Source: DATBLY01 sp036555125 (lineage in GTDB: Bacteria > Actinomycetota > UBA4738 > HRBIN12). From it: a DNA stretch of 22,139 nt. Each line of letters begins with the position of its first letter. The first letter of the stretch is position 1. The position numbers and the translations under genes were made by a program. The notes under the pieces are model-generated. The model searched no databases and was not told the DNA's origin. It saw nothing but the letters and a program-made list of their open reading frames with translations. Below, in pieces: positions 1 to 7,205 of this stretch. The DNA lies in assembly GCA_036555125.1 (NCBI GenBank), contig DATBLY010000138.1, positions 1 to 22,139 of the forward strand, in the 5' to 3' direction.

Positions 1-663
1 GGCCGCCCCCCGCGTCTCGACGACCCGGATGCCGGCCGGGATCTCACCGATGGCGGCGAGCTCGCGGACATTCGGGGTGAGGTACGTGGCGCGCTCGAGC
101 GACCCTCGCGCCCACGGTTGCCACGGCGCTGGGTTCAGCACGACCGGCACGGCGTGTTCGACGCACCACGTCACCACGGCGTCCAGGGTCTGGGGCGCGA
201 CCTCGAGGCTCGCGAGCAGCAGGTGCGGTCGGAGCGCCTCCAGCGCCGCGACCGCATGCCGTGGGCCGAGCGCTAGGTTCGCTCCGGGCGCCACCGAGAT
301 CTGGTTCTCGCCAGCAGGATCGACCGCGATCAGCGCGACGCCGGTGGGAGCCTCCCCTGTGATCAGCACGTGATCCGTGCCGACCCCGTCGGCTCGCAAG
401 GCGTCCAGGGCCGAGACGCCGAGCGGCTCGTCGCCGACCGCGCCGAGCATCCAGGCGCCGGGTGCGGGATGGAGCACGCTCCCGTGCCGCCGGGCCCGAG
501 CCGCGGCGACGGCCTGGTTGCCGCCCTTGCCGCCGTCGTGGCGCGCGAACACCCCGCCGGTCACCGTCTCGCCGGCCTTCGGCAGCGGCGCGCCGGACAC
601 GACGAGGTCCACGTTGATCGCGCCGAGCACCGCCAGGACGGGGAGCGGCCCGTCCACCCTCAC
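1..663 (-). CDS. rbsK: Ribokinase (PfkB family), C-terminal part beyond the window edge
   Basis: Phosphorylates ribose to ribose-5-phosphate with ATP in the cytoplasm. The visible 221 residues run off the left edge in frame. They show the PfkB sugar-binding motif DGGKGGNQ (43-50), GENQISVAPGAN (118-129), NPAP (177-180) and TPNVRE (196-201), the typical ribokinase order. The start is a GTG whose last two bases share the TGA stop of the upstream nucleoside hydrolase (GTGA overlap), so the two are probably translationally coupled. Odd: between the NQ motif and the GAVGDE strand there are about nine residues more than usual (RRHGSVLHPAPGAW region, 58-71). The catalytic GAGD region near the C-terminus is not in the window, so activity cannot be judged. 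Another PfkB sugar kinase is possible, but the hydrolase partner favours ribose. Confidence 0.88.
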   Translation of the reverse strand, partial: MRVDGPLPVLAVLGAINVDLVVSGAPLPKAGETVTGGVFARHDGGKGGNQAVAAARARRHGSVLHPAPGAWMLGAVGDEPLGVSALDALRADGVGTDHVLITGEAPTGVALIAVDPAGENQISVAPGANLALGPRHAVAALEALRPHLLLASLEVAPQTLDAVVTWCVEHAVPVVLNPAPWQPWARGSLERATYLTPNVRELAAIGEIPAGIRVVETRGAA

Positions 664-1661
664 GCCTGCGCCTCGACGAGGCCGCGCAGCCGGCCGAAGA
701 AGCGCTTCAGGAACGCGGCCTCGTCCACGTCGAGCGCGACCCGAGCGTTGTCGTCCGGCTCCCACGTCCCGGCCCAGGGGGTGCCGCGCAGGTTCCGCAG
801 GTCGGCGACCGTCGTGCCGCGGGTCCACGCTCCGGTGGTCTCCACCTCGACGCGCGTCGGCACGAGCGTCGCCAGCCCGGGATCGATCGCGATCGCGACG
901 GCCAGCGGGTCGTGCATCGCCGCCCCGTGGCGGTCGCCCCACCGCTCGTAGAACTCGATGTAGAAGGGCACGGCGTCGCGGATCAGCCGGCCGATCGCCG
1001 ATCCCGGCGCCGGAGCGGTGACCGCCTCGACATCCGCATGGGTCATCCGGACCCGCTCCGTGACGTCGAGGCCGGCGCAGATCGGGAGCTTCGCCTCGGG
1101 GGCGCCCGAGAACGCACGGAAGACGGTCGCGGCGGCGTCGGGGTCCCACCAGATGTTCGCCTCGGCGCTCGGCGTCACGTTGCCGAGGTGATCGAAGGCC
1201 CCGCCCATGATCGCGAAGCCGCGCAGGAGCCCGGGCAGGCCCGGCTCCTCGGCGAGCGCCATCGCGACGTTCGTGAGCGGCCCGGTGGCGATCAGCAGGA
1301 TCTCCCCGGGCAGCTCCCGGGCGCGCTCCACGATCACCCGAGCCGAGCTCCGTTCCGAGGGGAGACGGGCCGCGACCGGAGGGTCGGCCCGGCCCAGGCC
1401 GCGCTCGCCGTGGACCGTCCCGGCCGGCGAGTACCCGCCCGACAGGGGCCGCGCCGCGCCCCGGGCCACCTCGACGTCTCCCCGGCCGGCGAGCTCCAGG
1501 ACGGCGAGCGTGTTGCGGACCACGTCGTCCAGCGGGACGTTGCCCATCACGCACGTCGCGGCGACCAGGTCGACCTCCGGCGACGCGACCGCGTACAGCA
1601 GCGCCATCGCGTCGTCCACGCCGGTGTCGACGTCGAGGATCAGCGGGATCGGCTCGGTCAT
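660..1661 (-). CDS. Inosine/uridine-preferring nucleoside hydrolase
   Basis: Cleaves the N-glycosidic bond of nucleosides to give a free base and ribose. The 333-residue length is normal for the family. The metal/ribose-binding motif DVDTGVDDAMAL starts at residue 10. ATGPLTNVAMAL lies around 125-136, NIWWDPDAA at 169-177, and HDPLAVA starts at 250, carrying the late metal-binding Asp. Purine or pyrimidine preference cannot be told. The ribose released is the substrate of the ribokinase coupled to it by the 4-base GTGA overlap, so the pair forms a salvage route. The ATG at 1661 has no Shine-Dalgarno sequence. A TAGCCT box ends nine bases upstream (1671-1676), suggesting a leaderless or nearly leaderless mRNA. 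Confidence 0.93.
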   Translation of the reverse strand: MTEPIPLILDVDTGVDDAMALLYAVASPEVDLVAATCVMGNVPLDDVVRNTLAVLELAGRGDVEVARGAARPLSGGYSPAGTVHGERGLGRADPPVAARLPSERSSARVIVERARELPGEILLIATGPLTNVAMALAEEPGLPGLLRGFAIMGGAFDHLGNVTPSAEANIWWDPDAAATVFRAFSGAPEAKLPICAGLDVTERVRMTHADVEAVTAPAPGSAIGRLIRDAVPFYIEFYERWGDRHGAAMHDPLAVAIAIDPGLATLVPTRVEVETTGAWTRGTTVADLRNLRGTPWAGTWEPDDNARVALDVDEAAFLKRFFGRLRGLVEAQA

Positions 1662-1670
1662 CGACGCGGA

Positions 1671-1676
1671 AGGCTA
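1671..1676 (-). promoter_or_regulatory. Putative -10 box of the nucleoside hydrolase-ribokinase operon
   Basis: TAGCCT, an actinobacterial TAnnnT-type -10, is followed by nine bases and then the ATG at 1661, with no ribosome binding site between. I see no clear -35. If used, transcription would start at or within about three bases of the start codon. Confidence 0.4.
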
Positions 1677-1704
1677 GCGGGTCGGCGATCCGATGAGGCT
1701 CGAC

Positions 1705-1732
1705 CCGGTCGGGCGGCCGAGCGACCGACCGG
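1705..1732 (-). terminator. Hairpin downstream of the SnoaL-like gene
   Basis: Perfect 7-bp inverted repeat CCGGTCG (1705-1711) / CGACCGG (1726-1732) with a 14-nt loop. It begins nine bases past the SnoaL-like stop codon and lies before the nucleoside hydrolase promoter. No U-tract follows, so it would be a GC-rich, actinobacterial-style terminator at best. Confidence 0.4.
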
Positions 1733-1741
1733 CACCCGGGC

Positions 1742-2167
1742 TCAGCCGCCCGGCACGGGGATCGCGCCGAGCTGGATCCCCAGGGTGAACGCGTCGTTCA
1801 TGCCCCAGTGCTCGACGACCTTGCCGTCGACGAGGCGATAGACGCCCCACGCCTCGATGTCGAACGGGTTGCCGTTCGGGCCGACGCCGAAGGGCGGGAA
1901 CCCGCCGGTGTTCGTGCCCGTCACGCGGTTGCGCACGAACACCCTGTCGCCGCCCTCGACGATGGCCAGGATCTCGACCGTGCGATCGGGGAACGACCGC
2001 ATCACCGCCTGGTGCGCCAGCTTCGAGCCTTCGAGGCCGGCCGGCAGGCCCTGCGTCCCCGACTGGGCGTTGTCGAAGTCCGGGGCGAAGTACCGGTCCA
2101 GGTCGTCGAGGCGGCCGTCGTCCCATGCCTCCTCGATCGCGCGGACCACGTCGGCGTTCGTCGCCAT
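1742..2167 (-). CDS. SnoaL-like (NTF2-fold) protein, ester cyclase type
   Basis: A 141-residue single-domain protein of the SnoaL-like polyketide cyclase / ester cyclase family (NTF2 fold). The N-terminal helix pair (VVRAIEEAWDDGRLDDLDRYFAPDF) and the closing strands YRLVDGKVVEHWGMND are typical. Such proteins bind small hydrophobic ligands; some are cyclases, isomerases or hydrolases, and most are uncharacterised, so no reaction is assigned. The start is well supported by GGAGGTG just upstream of the ATG. It lies in the same direction as tetR, 113 bp downstream of it, but a hairpin separates them. No polyketide synthase genes are nearby, so a biosynthetic role is not supported. Confidence 0.8.
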   Translation of the reverse strand: MATNADVVRAIEEAWDDGRLDDLDRYFAPDFDNAQSGTQGLPAGLEGSKLAHQAVMRSFPDRTVEILAIVEGGDRVFVRNRVTGTNTGGFPPFGVGPNGNPFDIEAWGVYRLVDGKVVEHWGMNDAFTLGIQLGAIPVPGG

Positions 2168-2240
2168 CGATGCACCTCCGTTCGTCGACCCTGTCGATCA
2201 CGGCGTCCTCGCCGTCACCGATACGACGAACGCGCGAAGA

Positions 2241-2266
2241 GATCCTCGACACCGTCGCGGAGGATC
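2241..2266 (-). terminator. Hairpin downstream of tetR
   Basis: Inverted repeat GATCCTC (2241-2247) / GAGGATC (2260-2266), with an inner 3-bp extension GAC/GTC (2248-2250/2254-2256) and a 3-nt bulge. It lies about 15 bases past the tetR stop. The minus-strand bases that follow are TCTTCG, a weak pyrimidine tail. A candidate factor-independent terminator separating tetR from the SnoaL-like gene. Confidence 0.5.
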
Positions 2267-2280
2267 CGGCCCGGACGGCG

Positions 2281-2916
2281 TCAGGCGGTCGCGGGCTCGG
2301 GCGCGAAGCCGATCAGCCGGGAGCCGACCGCCATGCACATCCGCTTCATCTCGGCCGGCGCCAGCTGCGAGTCGTTCATCAGCACCTGGATCGCCAGGCC
2401 GTCGATCAGCGCGCCGATCTGCACGCCCAGCTCGTCGGCGTCGTCACCCGGGGGGAACTCGCCGGAGTCCCGGCCGCTGCGAACGATCTCGGCGATCGAC
2501 TGCCGCCAGCGCCGGTCCAGGACCTCGGCCTCCTTCGCGAGCGCGGGATCGCGGAGCGCGCGCACCCAGATCTCGACCCAGAGCGCCCACTCCTCCAGGC
2601 GCTCGAAGTCGGGCAGCAGGCCCGGCGTGGACAGGTCGACCAAGCGCTCGAACCGCTCGCGCGCGGTCGTGAGCCGGCGCAGGTCGCGCGCCTGGGCCAG
2701 GTAGTACTTGTCGTTCGCGTAGGTGAGCGCCTCGAGCAGCAGCCGGTCCTTCGACTCGAAGTAGTACAGGATCAGGCCGGGGGAGACGCCGCACCGCTCG
2801 GCGATGTCCTGGATCCGGGTCTCGGCCAGGCCGCGGTCGGTGATCACGCGGGCGGCCGCCTCCAGGATCTCCTGGTGGCGGTCCTTCGTCTGCCGCTGCC
2901 GCGTCGCCCGTGCCAT
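2281..2916 (-). CDS. TetR/AcrR-family transcriptional regulator
   Basis: A 211-residue DNA-binding regulator, the normal TetR length. The N-terminal HTH lies around residues 34-53 (RIQDIAERCGVSPGLILYYF), followed by ESKDRLL. The C-terminal ligand domain resembles the BetI-like TetR_C group: it contains aromatic WALWVEIWVRALRD and ends in DGLAIQVLMND. A ligand cannot be predicted. AGGAG lies five bases before the ATG, supporting the start. It is divergent from the PYROXD2-like oxidoreductase at 3131, the usual arrangement for a TetR repressor controlling its neighbour. TTCAG half-sites in the gap are candidate operators and would also allow autoregulation. Confidence 0.92.
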   Translation of the reverse strand: MARATRQRQTKDRHQEILEAAARVITDRGLAETRIQDIAERCGVSPGLILYYFESKDRLLLEALTYANDKYYLAQARDLRRLTTARERFERLVDLSTPGLLPDFERLEEWALWVEIWVRALRDPALAKEAEVLDRRWRQSIAEIVRSGRDSGEFPPGDDADELGVQIGALIDGLAIQVLMNDSQLAPAEMKRMCMAVGSRLIGFAPEPATA

Positions 2917-2923
2917 CCGCGCT

Positions 2924-2981
2924 CCTGAACGCCGTACAGGTCGTGGCCCGAGGACGTCGTGCTCTCGAACCGCCGTTCAGG
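2924..2981. promoter_or_regulatory. Candidate TetR operator elements
   Basis: CCTGAAC (2924-2930) and GTTCAGG (2975-2981) form a perfect 7-bp inverted repeat. Locally there are also CCTG-N9-CAGG (2924-2940) and GAAC-CGCC-GTTC (2967-2978). Related TTCAG copies lie in the divergent promoter at 3045-3056. Operator function is inferred from position and repetition. Confidence 0.4.
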
Positions 2982-2982
2982 A

Positions 2983-3010
2983 ACCGTACCAGCGTGAGCA
3001 GCGATGTCAA
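2983..3010 (-). promoter_or_regulatory. tetR promoter
   Basis: On the minus strand a consensus -35 TTGACA (3010-3005), a 16-bp spacer and -10 TACGGT (2988-2983). The predicted transcription start, near 2976, falls in a TTCAGG element (2976-2981). Confidence 0.55.
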
Positions 3011-3033
3011 AGCCGCGGCCCGCCTGACCGGGT

Positions 3034-3063
3034 TTGACTGATGATTCAGATTCAGGGCATGAT
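3034..3063 (+). promoter_or_regulatory. Promoter of the PYROXD2-like oxidoreductase gene
   Basis: TTGACT (3034-3039), an 18-bp spacer and CATGAT (3058-3063; 4 of 6 to TATAAT). The spacer contains CTGA-TGAT-TCAG and the direct repeat GATTCAGATTCA (3043-3054), placed where a repressor would block polymerase. Confidence 0.45.
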
Positions 3064-3130
3064 ACGGGACCCTGACCGCGGTCCGCGGGGGCGCGGTTCG
3101 GCTCACATCGACGACGGGAGGGACGTAACG

Positions 3131-4753
3131 ATGTCGACGAACGTGTACGACGCCATCGTGGTGGGCGGCGGGCACAACGGGCTCACGAGCGCGGCGTACT
3201 TCGCGCGCGCCGGCGCGCGCACGGTGGTGCTGGAGGCGCGGGACAAGACCGGGGGAGCCGCCGATACGAGCGCGCCGTTCCCGGATCACCCCGAGATCAA
3301 GGTCACGACCTACTCGTACGTGATGTCCCTGATGCCGCCGACCATCATCCGCGAGCTGAACCTCAAGCAGCACGGCTACGACGTCACGCCCTTCGGGCCC
3401 TACTACCAGGCGTTCCCCGACGGCCGCGCGATCACGGTCTACGCCGACGACGCGCGCAAGAGCTACGACTCGATCGCGCAGTTCTCGAAGAAGGACGCCG
3501 ACACCCTGCCGAAGTGGGAGGCGTGGATGAAGGGCGTATCCGACGTCCTCGGCCCGCTCCTGCTCCAGGTGCCGCCGAAGGTCGGCTCGATGGCGTTCGG
3601 CGACCTGATCGCGAGCGCGCAGACCGCGTGGAAGATGCGCAGGCTCGGGACGCGCGGCGTGGCCGACGTGACCCGGCTGTTCACGATGAGCGTGACCGAC
3701 CTGCTGAACGACTGGTTCGAGTCGGACGCGATCAAGGCGATGCTCACGGTGAACGGCGTGATCGGCACCTGGGCCGGACCGGACGAGCCGGGCACCGCGT
3801 ACGTGATGCTGCACCACTCCATCGGCGACGTGGGCGACGGGCACCTCGGGTCGTGGGGGTTCCAACAGGGCGGGATGGGCGCGGTCAGCGATTCGATCCG
3901 CCGCTCGGCGGAGTCCTTCGGCGCCGAGATCCGCACCGGCGCCAAGGTGAAGAAGATCCTCGTCCGTGGTGGGCGCGCCGTCGGCGTGGCGCTCGAGGAC
4001 GGCGACGAGCTGCGGGCGCCGGTGGTCGTCTCGTGCATCCACCCGAAGATCGCCTTCCTCGAGCTGGTCGACCGTCAGGAGCTGCCCGCCGACTTCGTCT
4101 GGGACATCGAGCGCTGGAAGACGCGCAGCGGCGTCGTGAAGGTGAACGTCGCGATGTCCGAGCTGCCGGACTTCATCGCGAACCCGGGCAAGGAGCAGCA
4201 GGACCACCACACCGGCTCGGTCGAGCTGTGCTTCAGCCCGCAGTACGCCGAGCGGGCGTTCCAGGACGCGCACATCGAGCGCAAGGCCGCCGTCGCCCCG
4301 TTCGTGGACGGCACGATCCCGACCACGCTCGACAAGCAGCTCGCGCCGGAGGGCGTGCACGTGTTCTCGATGTTCAGCCAGTGGGTGCCGGACGACTGGA
4401 ACCTCGAGCCGCACCGCGACGAGCTCGAGCAGTACGCCGACCGGATCATCGACAGGTACACGGAGCTCGCCCCGAACTTCAAGTCCGCCGTGATCGACCG
4501 CCAGGTGATCGGCCCGTACGACATGGAGCAGGAGCTCGGGCTGATCGGCGGGAACATCTTCCACGGCGAGCTGTCGGTAGACCAGCTGTTCCATATGCGG
4601 CCGGCGCCCGGCTATGCCGAGTACCGCACGCCGATCAAGGGCCTCTACCACGGGTCGTGCGCGACGCACGCGGGCGGCGGCGTCAACGGGATCCCGGGCT
4701 GGCAGGCCTTCAACATGGCGAAGAAGGACAAGGCCGTCCGCTCGACGCGGTAG
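3131..4753 (+). CDS. FAD-dependent oxidoreductase, PYROXD2/phytoene dehydrogenase-like
   Basis: A 540-residue NAD(P)/FAD-binding oxidoreductase of the COG1233 group, related to CrtI desaturases and to PYROXD2; its substrate is unknown. The Rossmann FAD motif VVGGGHNG is at residues 10-17 with LEARDKTGGAA following. The family C-terminal region near PGYAEYRTPIKGLYHGS carries the second FAD-contact motif. GGGAGGG lies eight bases before the ATG at 3131, so the upstream in-frame ATG at 3041, which lies inside the promoter, is rejected. It is probably repressed by the divergent TetR. The acyl-CoA synthetase follows after 22 bp. A clear paralogue lies at 14233. Odd: where that paralogue has CGGGTHPGGG, this copy has GSCATHAGGG. 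It shows no carotenoid pathway context, so a desaturase role is not supported. Confidence 0.9.
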   Translation: MSTNVYDAIVVGGGHNGLTSAAYFARAGARTVVLEARDKTGGAADTSAPFPDHPEIKVTTYSYVMSLMPPTIIRELNLKQHGYDVTPFGPYYQAFPDGRAITVYADDARKSYDSIAQFSKKDADTLPKWEAWMKGVSDVLGPLLLQVPPKVGSMAFGDLIASAQTAWKMRRLGTRGVADVTRLFTMSVTDLLNDWFESDAIKAMLTVNGVIGTWAGPDEPGTAYVMLHHSIGDVGDGHLGSWGFQQGGMGAVSDSIRRSAESFGAEIRTGAKVKKILVRGGRAVGVALEDGDELRAPVVVSCIHPKIAFLELVDRQELPADFVWDIERWKTRSGVVKVNVAMSELPDFIANPGKEQQDHHTGSVELCFSPQYAERAFQDAHIERKAAVAPFVDGTIPTTLDKQLAPEGVHVFSMFSQWVPDDWNLEPHRDELEQYADRIIDRYTELAPNFKSAVIDRQVIGPYDMEQELGLIGGNIFHGELSVDQLFHMRPAPGYAEYRTPIKGLYHGSCATHAGGGVNGIPGWQAFNMAKKDKAVRSTR

Positions 4754-4762
4754 CCCGGCCGG

Positions 4763-4768
4763 TACCGT
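4763..4768 (+). promoter_or_regulatory. Putative -10 for a leaderless acyl-CoA synthetase mRNA
   Basis: TACCGT followed by seven bases and then the GTG at 4776, with no Shine-Dalgarno sequence. The spacing would put the transcription start at or next to the start codon, allowing expression independent of the upstream oxidoreductase. Confidence 0.35.
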
Positions 4769-4775
4769 TCCCCGC

Positions 4776-6896
4776 GTGACGAACGACGCCGTCGACGCGC
4801 GGCCGTCCCTCGAGCCGATGCTCGAGGCGCGGAGCGTTGCGGTGGTCGGCGCCTCCGTGAAGGCGGGGTCGCTGGGCGCGCAGATGATGGCCGAGCTCCG
4901 GCGCGGGGGCTTCGCCGGGGCCGTGTACCCGGTGAACCCCGGGTACGCCGAGGTGGACGGACACCCGTGCTTCGCGTCGATCGCCGAGGTGCCGGAGCCG
5001 GTCGACCTCGCGATCCTCGGGGTCGCGAACGCCCGGATCGAGCGGGCCCTCGCGGACGCGGTGGCGGCCGGTGCGCGTAGCGCGGTCACGTTCTCCTCGC
5101 TGTACGAGCCGGAGCCGGCGCCGCCCGGGGCGCCGCCGCTCGTCCAGCGCGTGGCGGCGATCGCGGCGGACGCCGGGATCCCGCTGTGCGGCGGGAACGG
5201 GATGGGGTTCCTGAACGTCCCGGGGAGGCTGCGGGCGACGGGGTTCGCCACGCCGGACGACCTGCGCGAGGGGCCGGTGACCTTCGTCAGCCACTCGGGG
5301 TCGGCGTTCGCGGCCCTCGCGTTCAACGACCGGGGGATCGGGTTCGACCTGATCGTCTCGTCGGGGCAGGAGATCGTGACCGACGTCGCCGACTACATCG
5401 CGTACGCGCTCGACCGCGGGACGACGCGGGTGATCGCCTCGTTGATCGAGACCGTGCGCCGCCCCGACGCGTTCCGCGCGGCGCTGGCGCTCGCCGCCGA
5501 GCGCGGCGTCCCGGTCCTCGCGCTCAAGGTCGGGCGGACCGACGTGGCCAAGGACATGGTGACCGCGCACTCCGGGGCGTTGGCGGGTGAGGACGGCGCG
5601 TACGAGGCGCTGTTCGACGCGTACGGCGTCCACCGCGTGGCGACCCTCGACGAGCTGGCCGACGCGATGGAGCTGTTCTCCACGCCGCGACGCATCGCCG
5701 GGGGGTCGGGCATCGCCTCCGTCCACGACTCGGGCGGCGAGCGAGCGCTCTTCGTCGACGTGGCTGCCGACGAGGGTGTGCCGTTCGCGCGGATCGCGGA
5801 CGCCACGGTCGCCCGGATCCAGGACGTCCTTGACCCGGGCCTCGTGGCCGCGAACCCACTCGACGCATGGGGGACCGGGATCGACGCGGACCGGATCTTC
5901 CGCGAGGCGTTCGCCGCGCTCGCCGACGATCCCGACGTCGCGGCGATGGCGTTCGTCGTCGACCTGACCCGCCAGGGCGAGCCGCACGACGAGGGGTACC
6001 TGCAGATCGCGCGCGACGTGTTCGCCTCGACGACGAAGCCCTTCTGCGTCCTCTCCAACCTCGCGAGCGCGGTCGCGAACGACGAGGCCCACCTGCTCCG
6101 GGACGCCGGCATCCCGGTGCTCGAGGGCACGACCTCGGGCCTGCGCGCGCTGGGGCACCTCCTGGCGGAGCGCGCGTTCCGCGAGCGCGCGCCGGTGGTC
6201 ACGCCGCGGCCGGTCGCCGACGCGGTGCGGGAGCGATGGCGCGAGCGGCTGGCGACCGGCCGCGGCGTCACCGAGCTGGAGGGGCTCGCCTTGCTGGCCG
6301 ACTACGGCGTGCCCGCGGTGGACGCCCGCGACGCGTCGAGCGAGGAAGCGGCGATCGCCGCCGCGGACGCGATCGGCTACCCGGTCGCCGTGAAGACGTC
6401 CGCGGCGGACGTGTCGCACAAGTCCGACGTCGACGGCGTGCGCCTCGGGCTCGGCGACGGCGACGCGGTCGCGGCGGCCTACCGGGACGTCGCCGGGCGG
6501 CTCGGGTCCGAGGTCGTCGTCGCGGCGATGGCGCCTCCCGGCGTGGAGATGGCGCTCGGGATCGTGCGGGATCCGCAGTTCGGCCCGCTCGTGCTGGTGG
6601 CCGCAGGCGGCGTCCTCGTGGAGCTGTTGCGCGACCGGCGCCTGGCGTTCCCGCCGCTCGACGAGCCGGCCGCGCGCCGGATGATCGACGCGCTCCGTGC
6701 CCGGCCGCTCCTGGACGGGCTCCGGGGCGCCCCCGCCGCGGACGCCGGCGCGCTCGCGTCGGCCGTGAGCCGGCTGTCGCTCGTCGCCGACGACCTCGGG
6801 GACCTGCTGGTCGCCCTCGACGTGAACCCGGTGATCGTCTCGGCCTCGGGATGCGTCGCCGTCGACGCGCTCGTCCTGCCGCGCCGGCCGGGCTAG
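4776..6896 (+). CDS. ADP-forming acyl-CoA synthetase, fused alpha-beta form
   Basis: Interconverts acyl-CoA + ADP + Pi with free acid + CoA + ATP. At 706 residues it matches the fused acetate-CoA ligase (ADP-forming) / Pat-like arrangement. A CoA-binding domain comes first (VAVVGAS at 21-27), then succinyl-CoA-ligase-like domains with AHSGALAGED, whose His (about 265) is the expected phosphohistidine, then an ATP-grasp domain with VAVKTSAADVSHKSDVDGV around 536-554. No acetyltransferase domain is present, so it is not a protein acetylase. GTG at 4776 is chosen because the reading begins just before the conserved SLEPMLEARSVAVVGAS stretch. ATG at 4818 is the alternative and would remove 14 residues. 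It lies 22 bp after the oxidoreductase and may activate or salvage an acid from that pathway; the acyl substrate is unknown. Confidence 0.92.
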   Translation: MTNDAVDARPSLEPMLEARSVAVVGASVKAGSLGAQMMAELRRGGFAGAVYPVNPGYAEVDGHPCFASIAEVPEPVDLAILGVANARIERALADAVAAGARSAVTFSSLYEPEPAPPGAPPLVQRVAAIAADAGIPLCGGNGMGFLNVPGRLRATGFATPDDLREGPVTFVSHSGSAFAALAFNDRGIGFDLIVSSGQEIVTDVADYIAYALDRGTTRVIASLIETVRRPDAFRAALALAAERGVPVLALKVGRTDVAKDMVTAHSGALAGEDGAYEALFDAYGVHRVATLDELADAMELFSTPRRIAGGSGIASVHDSGGERALFVDVAADEGVPFARIADATVARIQDVLDPGLVAANPLDAWGTGIDADRIFREAFAALADDPDVAAMAFVVDLTRQGEPHDEGYLQIARDVFASTTKPFCVLSNLASAVANDEAHLLRDAGIPVLEGTTSGLRALGHLLAERAFRERAPVVTPRPVADAVRERWRERLATGRGVTELEGLALLADYGVPAVDARDASSEEAAIAAADAIGYPVAVKTSAADVSHKSDVDGVRLGLGDGDAVAAAYRDVAGRLGSEVVVAAMAPPGVEMALGIVRDPQFGPLVLVAAGGVLVELLRDRRLAFPPLDEPAARRMIDALRARPLLDGLRGAPAADAGALASAVSRLSLVADDLGDLLVALDVNPVIVSASGCVAVDALVLPRRPG

Positions 6897-6929
6897 GCCT
6901 CAGCGGGGACCGGTCGCGACGGGCCAGGC

Positions 6930-6942
6930 GGGCCTCAGGCCC
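6930..6942. repeat. Palindrome over a stop codon at a convergent junction
   Basis: GGGCC-TCA-GGCCC, a perfect 5-bp inverted repeat whose 3-nt loop is the stop codon of the minus-strand gene. Its core GGCCTCAGGCC recurs exactly at 12874-12884, also over a minus-strand stop. A possible weak terminator. Confidence 0.4.
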
Positions 6943-7117
6943 AGAACTTCCACCACGGCTTCTTCGCCGGGGGCGGGGCCTCGCCGCGCTCGGCCGCCTC
7001 CTCCGCGTGACGCCGTTCGGCCTCCTCGGCCAGGTGCTCCTGCTGCGCGGCCTTGTCGATCATCTCCTGCTCGGCGCGCCAACGCTCGTTCCCCAGGTCC
7101 TGCCCGCCCGTGACCAT
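6935..7117 (-). CDS. Small charged protein with a C-terminal WWKFW tail
   Basis: A 60-residue hypothetical protein. Residues about 10-46 are a charged Glu/Ala/Arg/Gln helix, possibly a coiled coil (ERWRAEQEMIDKAAQQEH onward). An APPPAKK linker follows, then the end PWWKFWA. There is no signal peptide or membrane segment. The ATG at 7117 is chosen. The longer reading to 7207 would overlap the start codon of the divergent gene, would cover that gene's ribosome binding site and has none of its own. A TAGGGT box (7153-7158, minus strand) could be its promoter. The protein at 10174 has the same layout and a WWQVW tail. Function unknown; a peripheral membrane or partner-binding tail is conceivable. 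Confidence 0.65.
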   Translation of the reverse strand: MVTGGQDLGNERWRAEQEMIDKAAQQEHLAEEAERRHAEEAAERGEAPPPAKKPWWKFWA

Positions 7118-7152
7118 CCCGCCCGAACCCCCTCGCTCGCCGATCCCGGCCG

Positions 7153-7170
7153 ACCCTACTCCGATAGCCT
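7153..7170. promoter_or_regulatory. Divergent -10 boxes
   Basis: TAGGGT on the minus strand (7158-7153), towards the small WWKFW protein, and TAGCCT on the plus strand (7165-7170), towards the gene at 7206, lie six bases apart. Both fit TAnnnT. No convincing -35 is seen for either. Confidence 0.35.
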
Positions 7171-7205
7171 CGCGAGCGCAGCCGCCGAGCTCGAGGGAGG
7201 TCCGC

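Noticed and set aside
3041..3130. Upstream in-frame ATG extending the PYROXD2-like gene
   Set aside because: It lies inside the promoter, lacks a ribosome binding site and adds unconserved residues; ATG at 3131 has GGGAGGG at the right distance.
2444..5326. Minus-strand open frame of 960 codons across tetR, the oxidoreductase and the acyl-CoA synthetase
   Set aside because: Shadow frame of GC-rich coding DNA: low-complexity Arg/Ala/His-rich translation with no domains, opposite to well-supported genes.
4710..6419. Minus-strand open frame of 569 codons opposite the acyl-CoA synthetase
   Set aside because: Arg/Asp/His-rich nonsense translation complementary to a clear enzyme; no ribosome binding site or domain.
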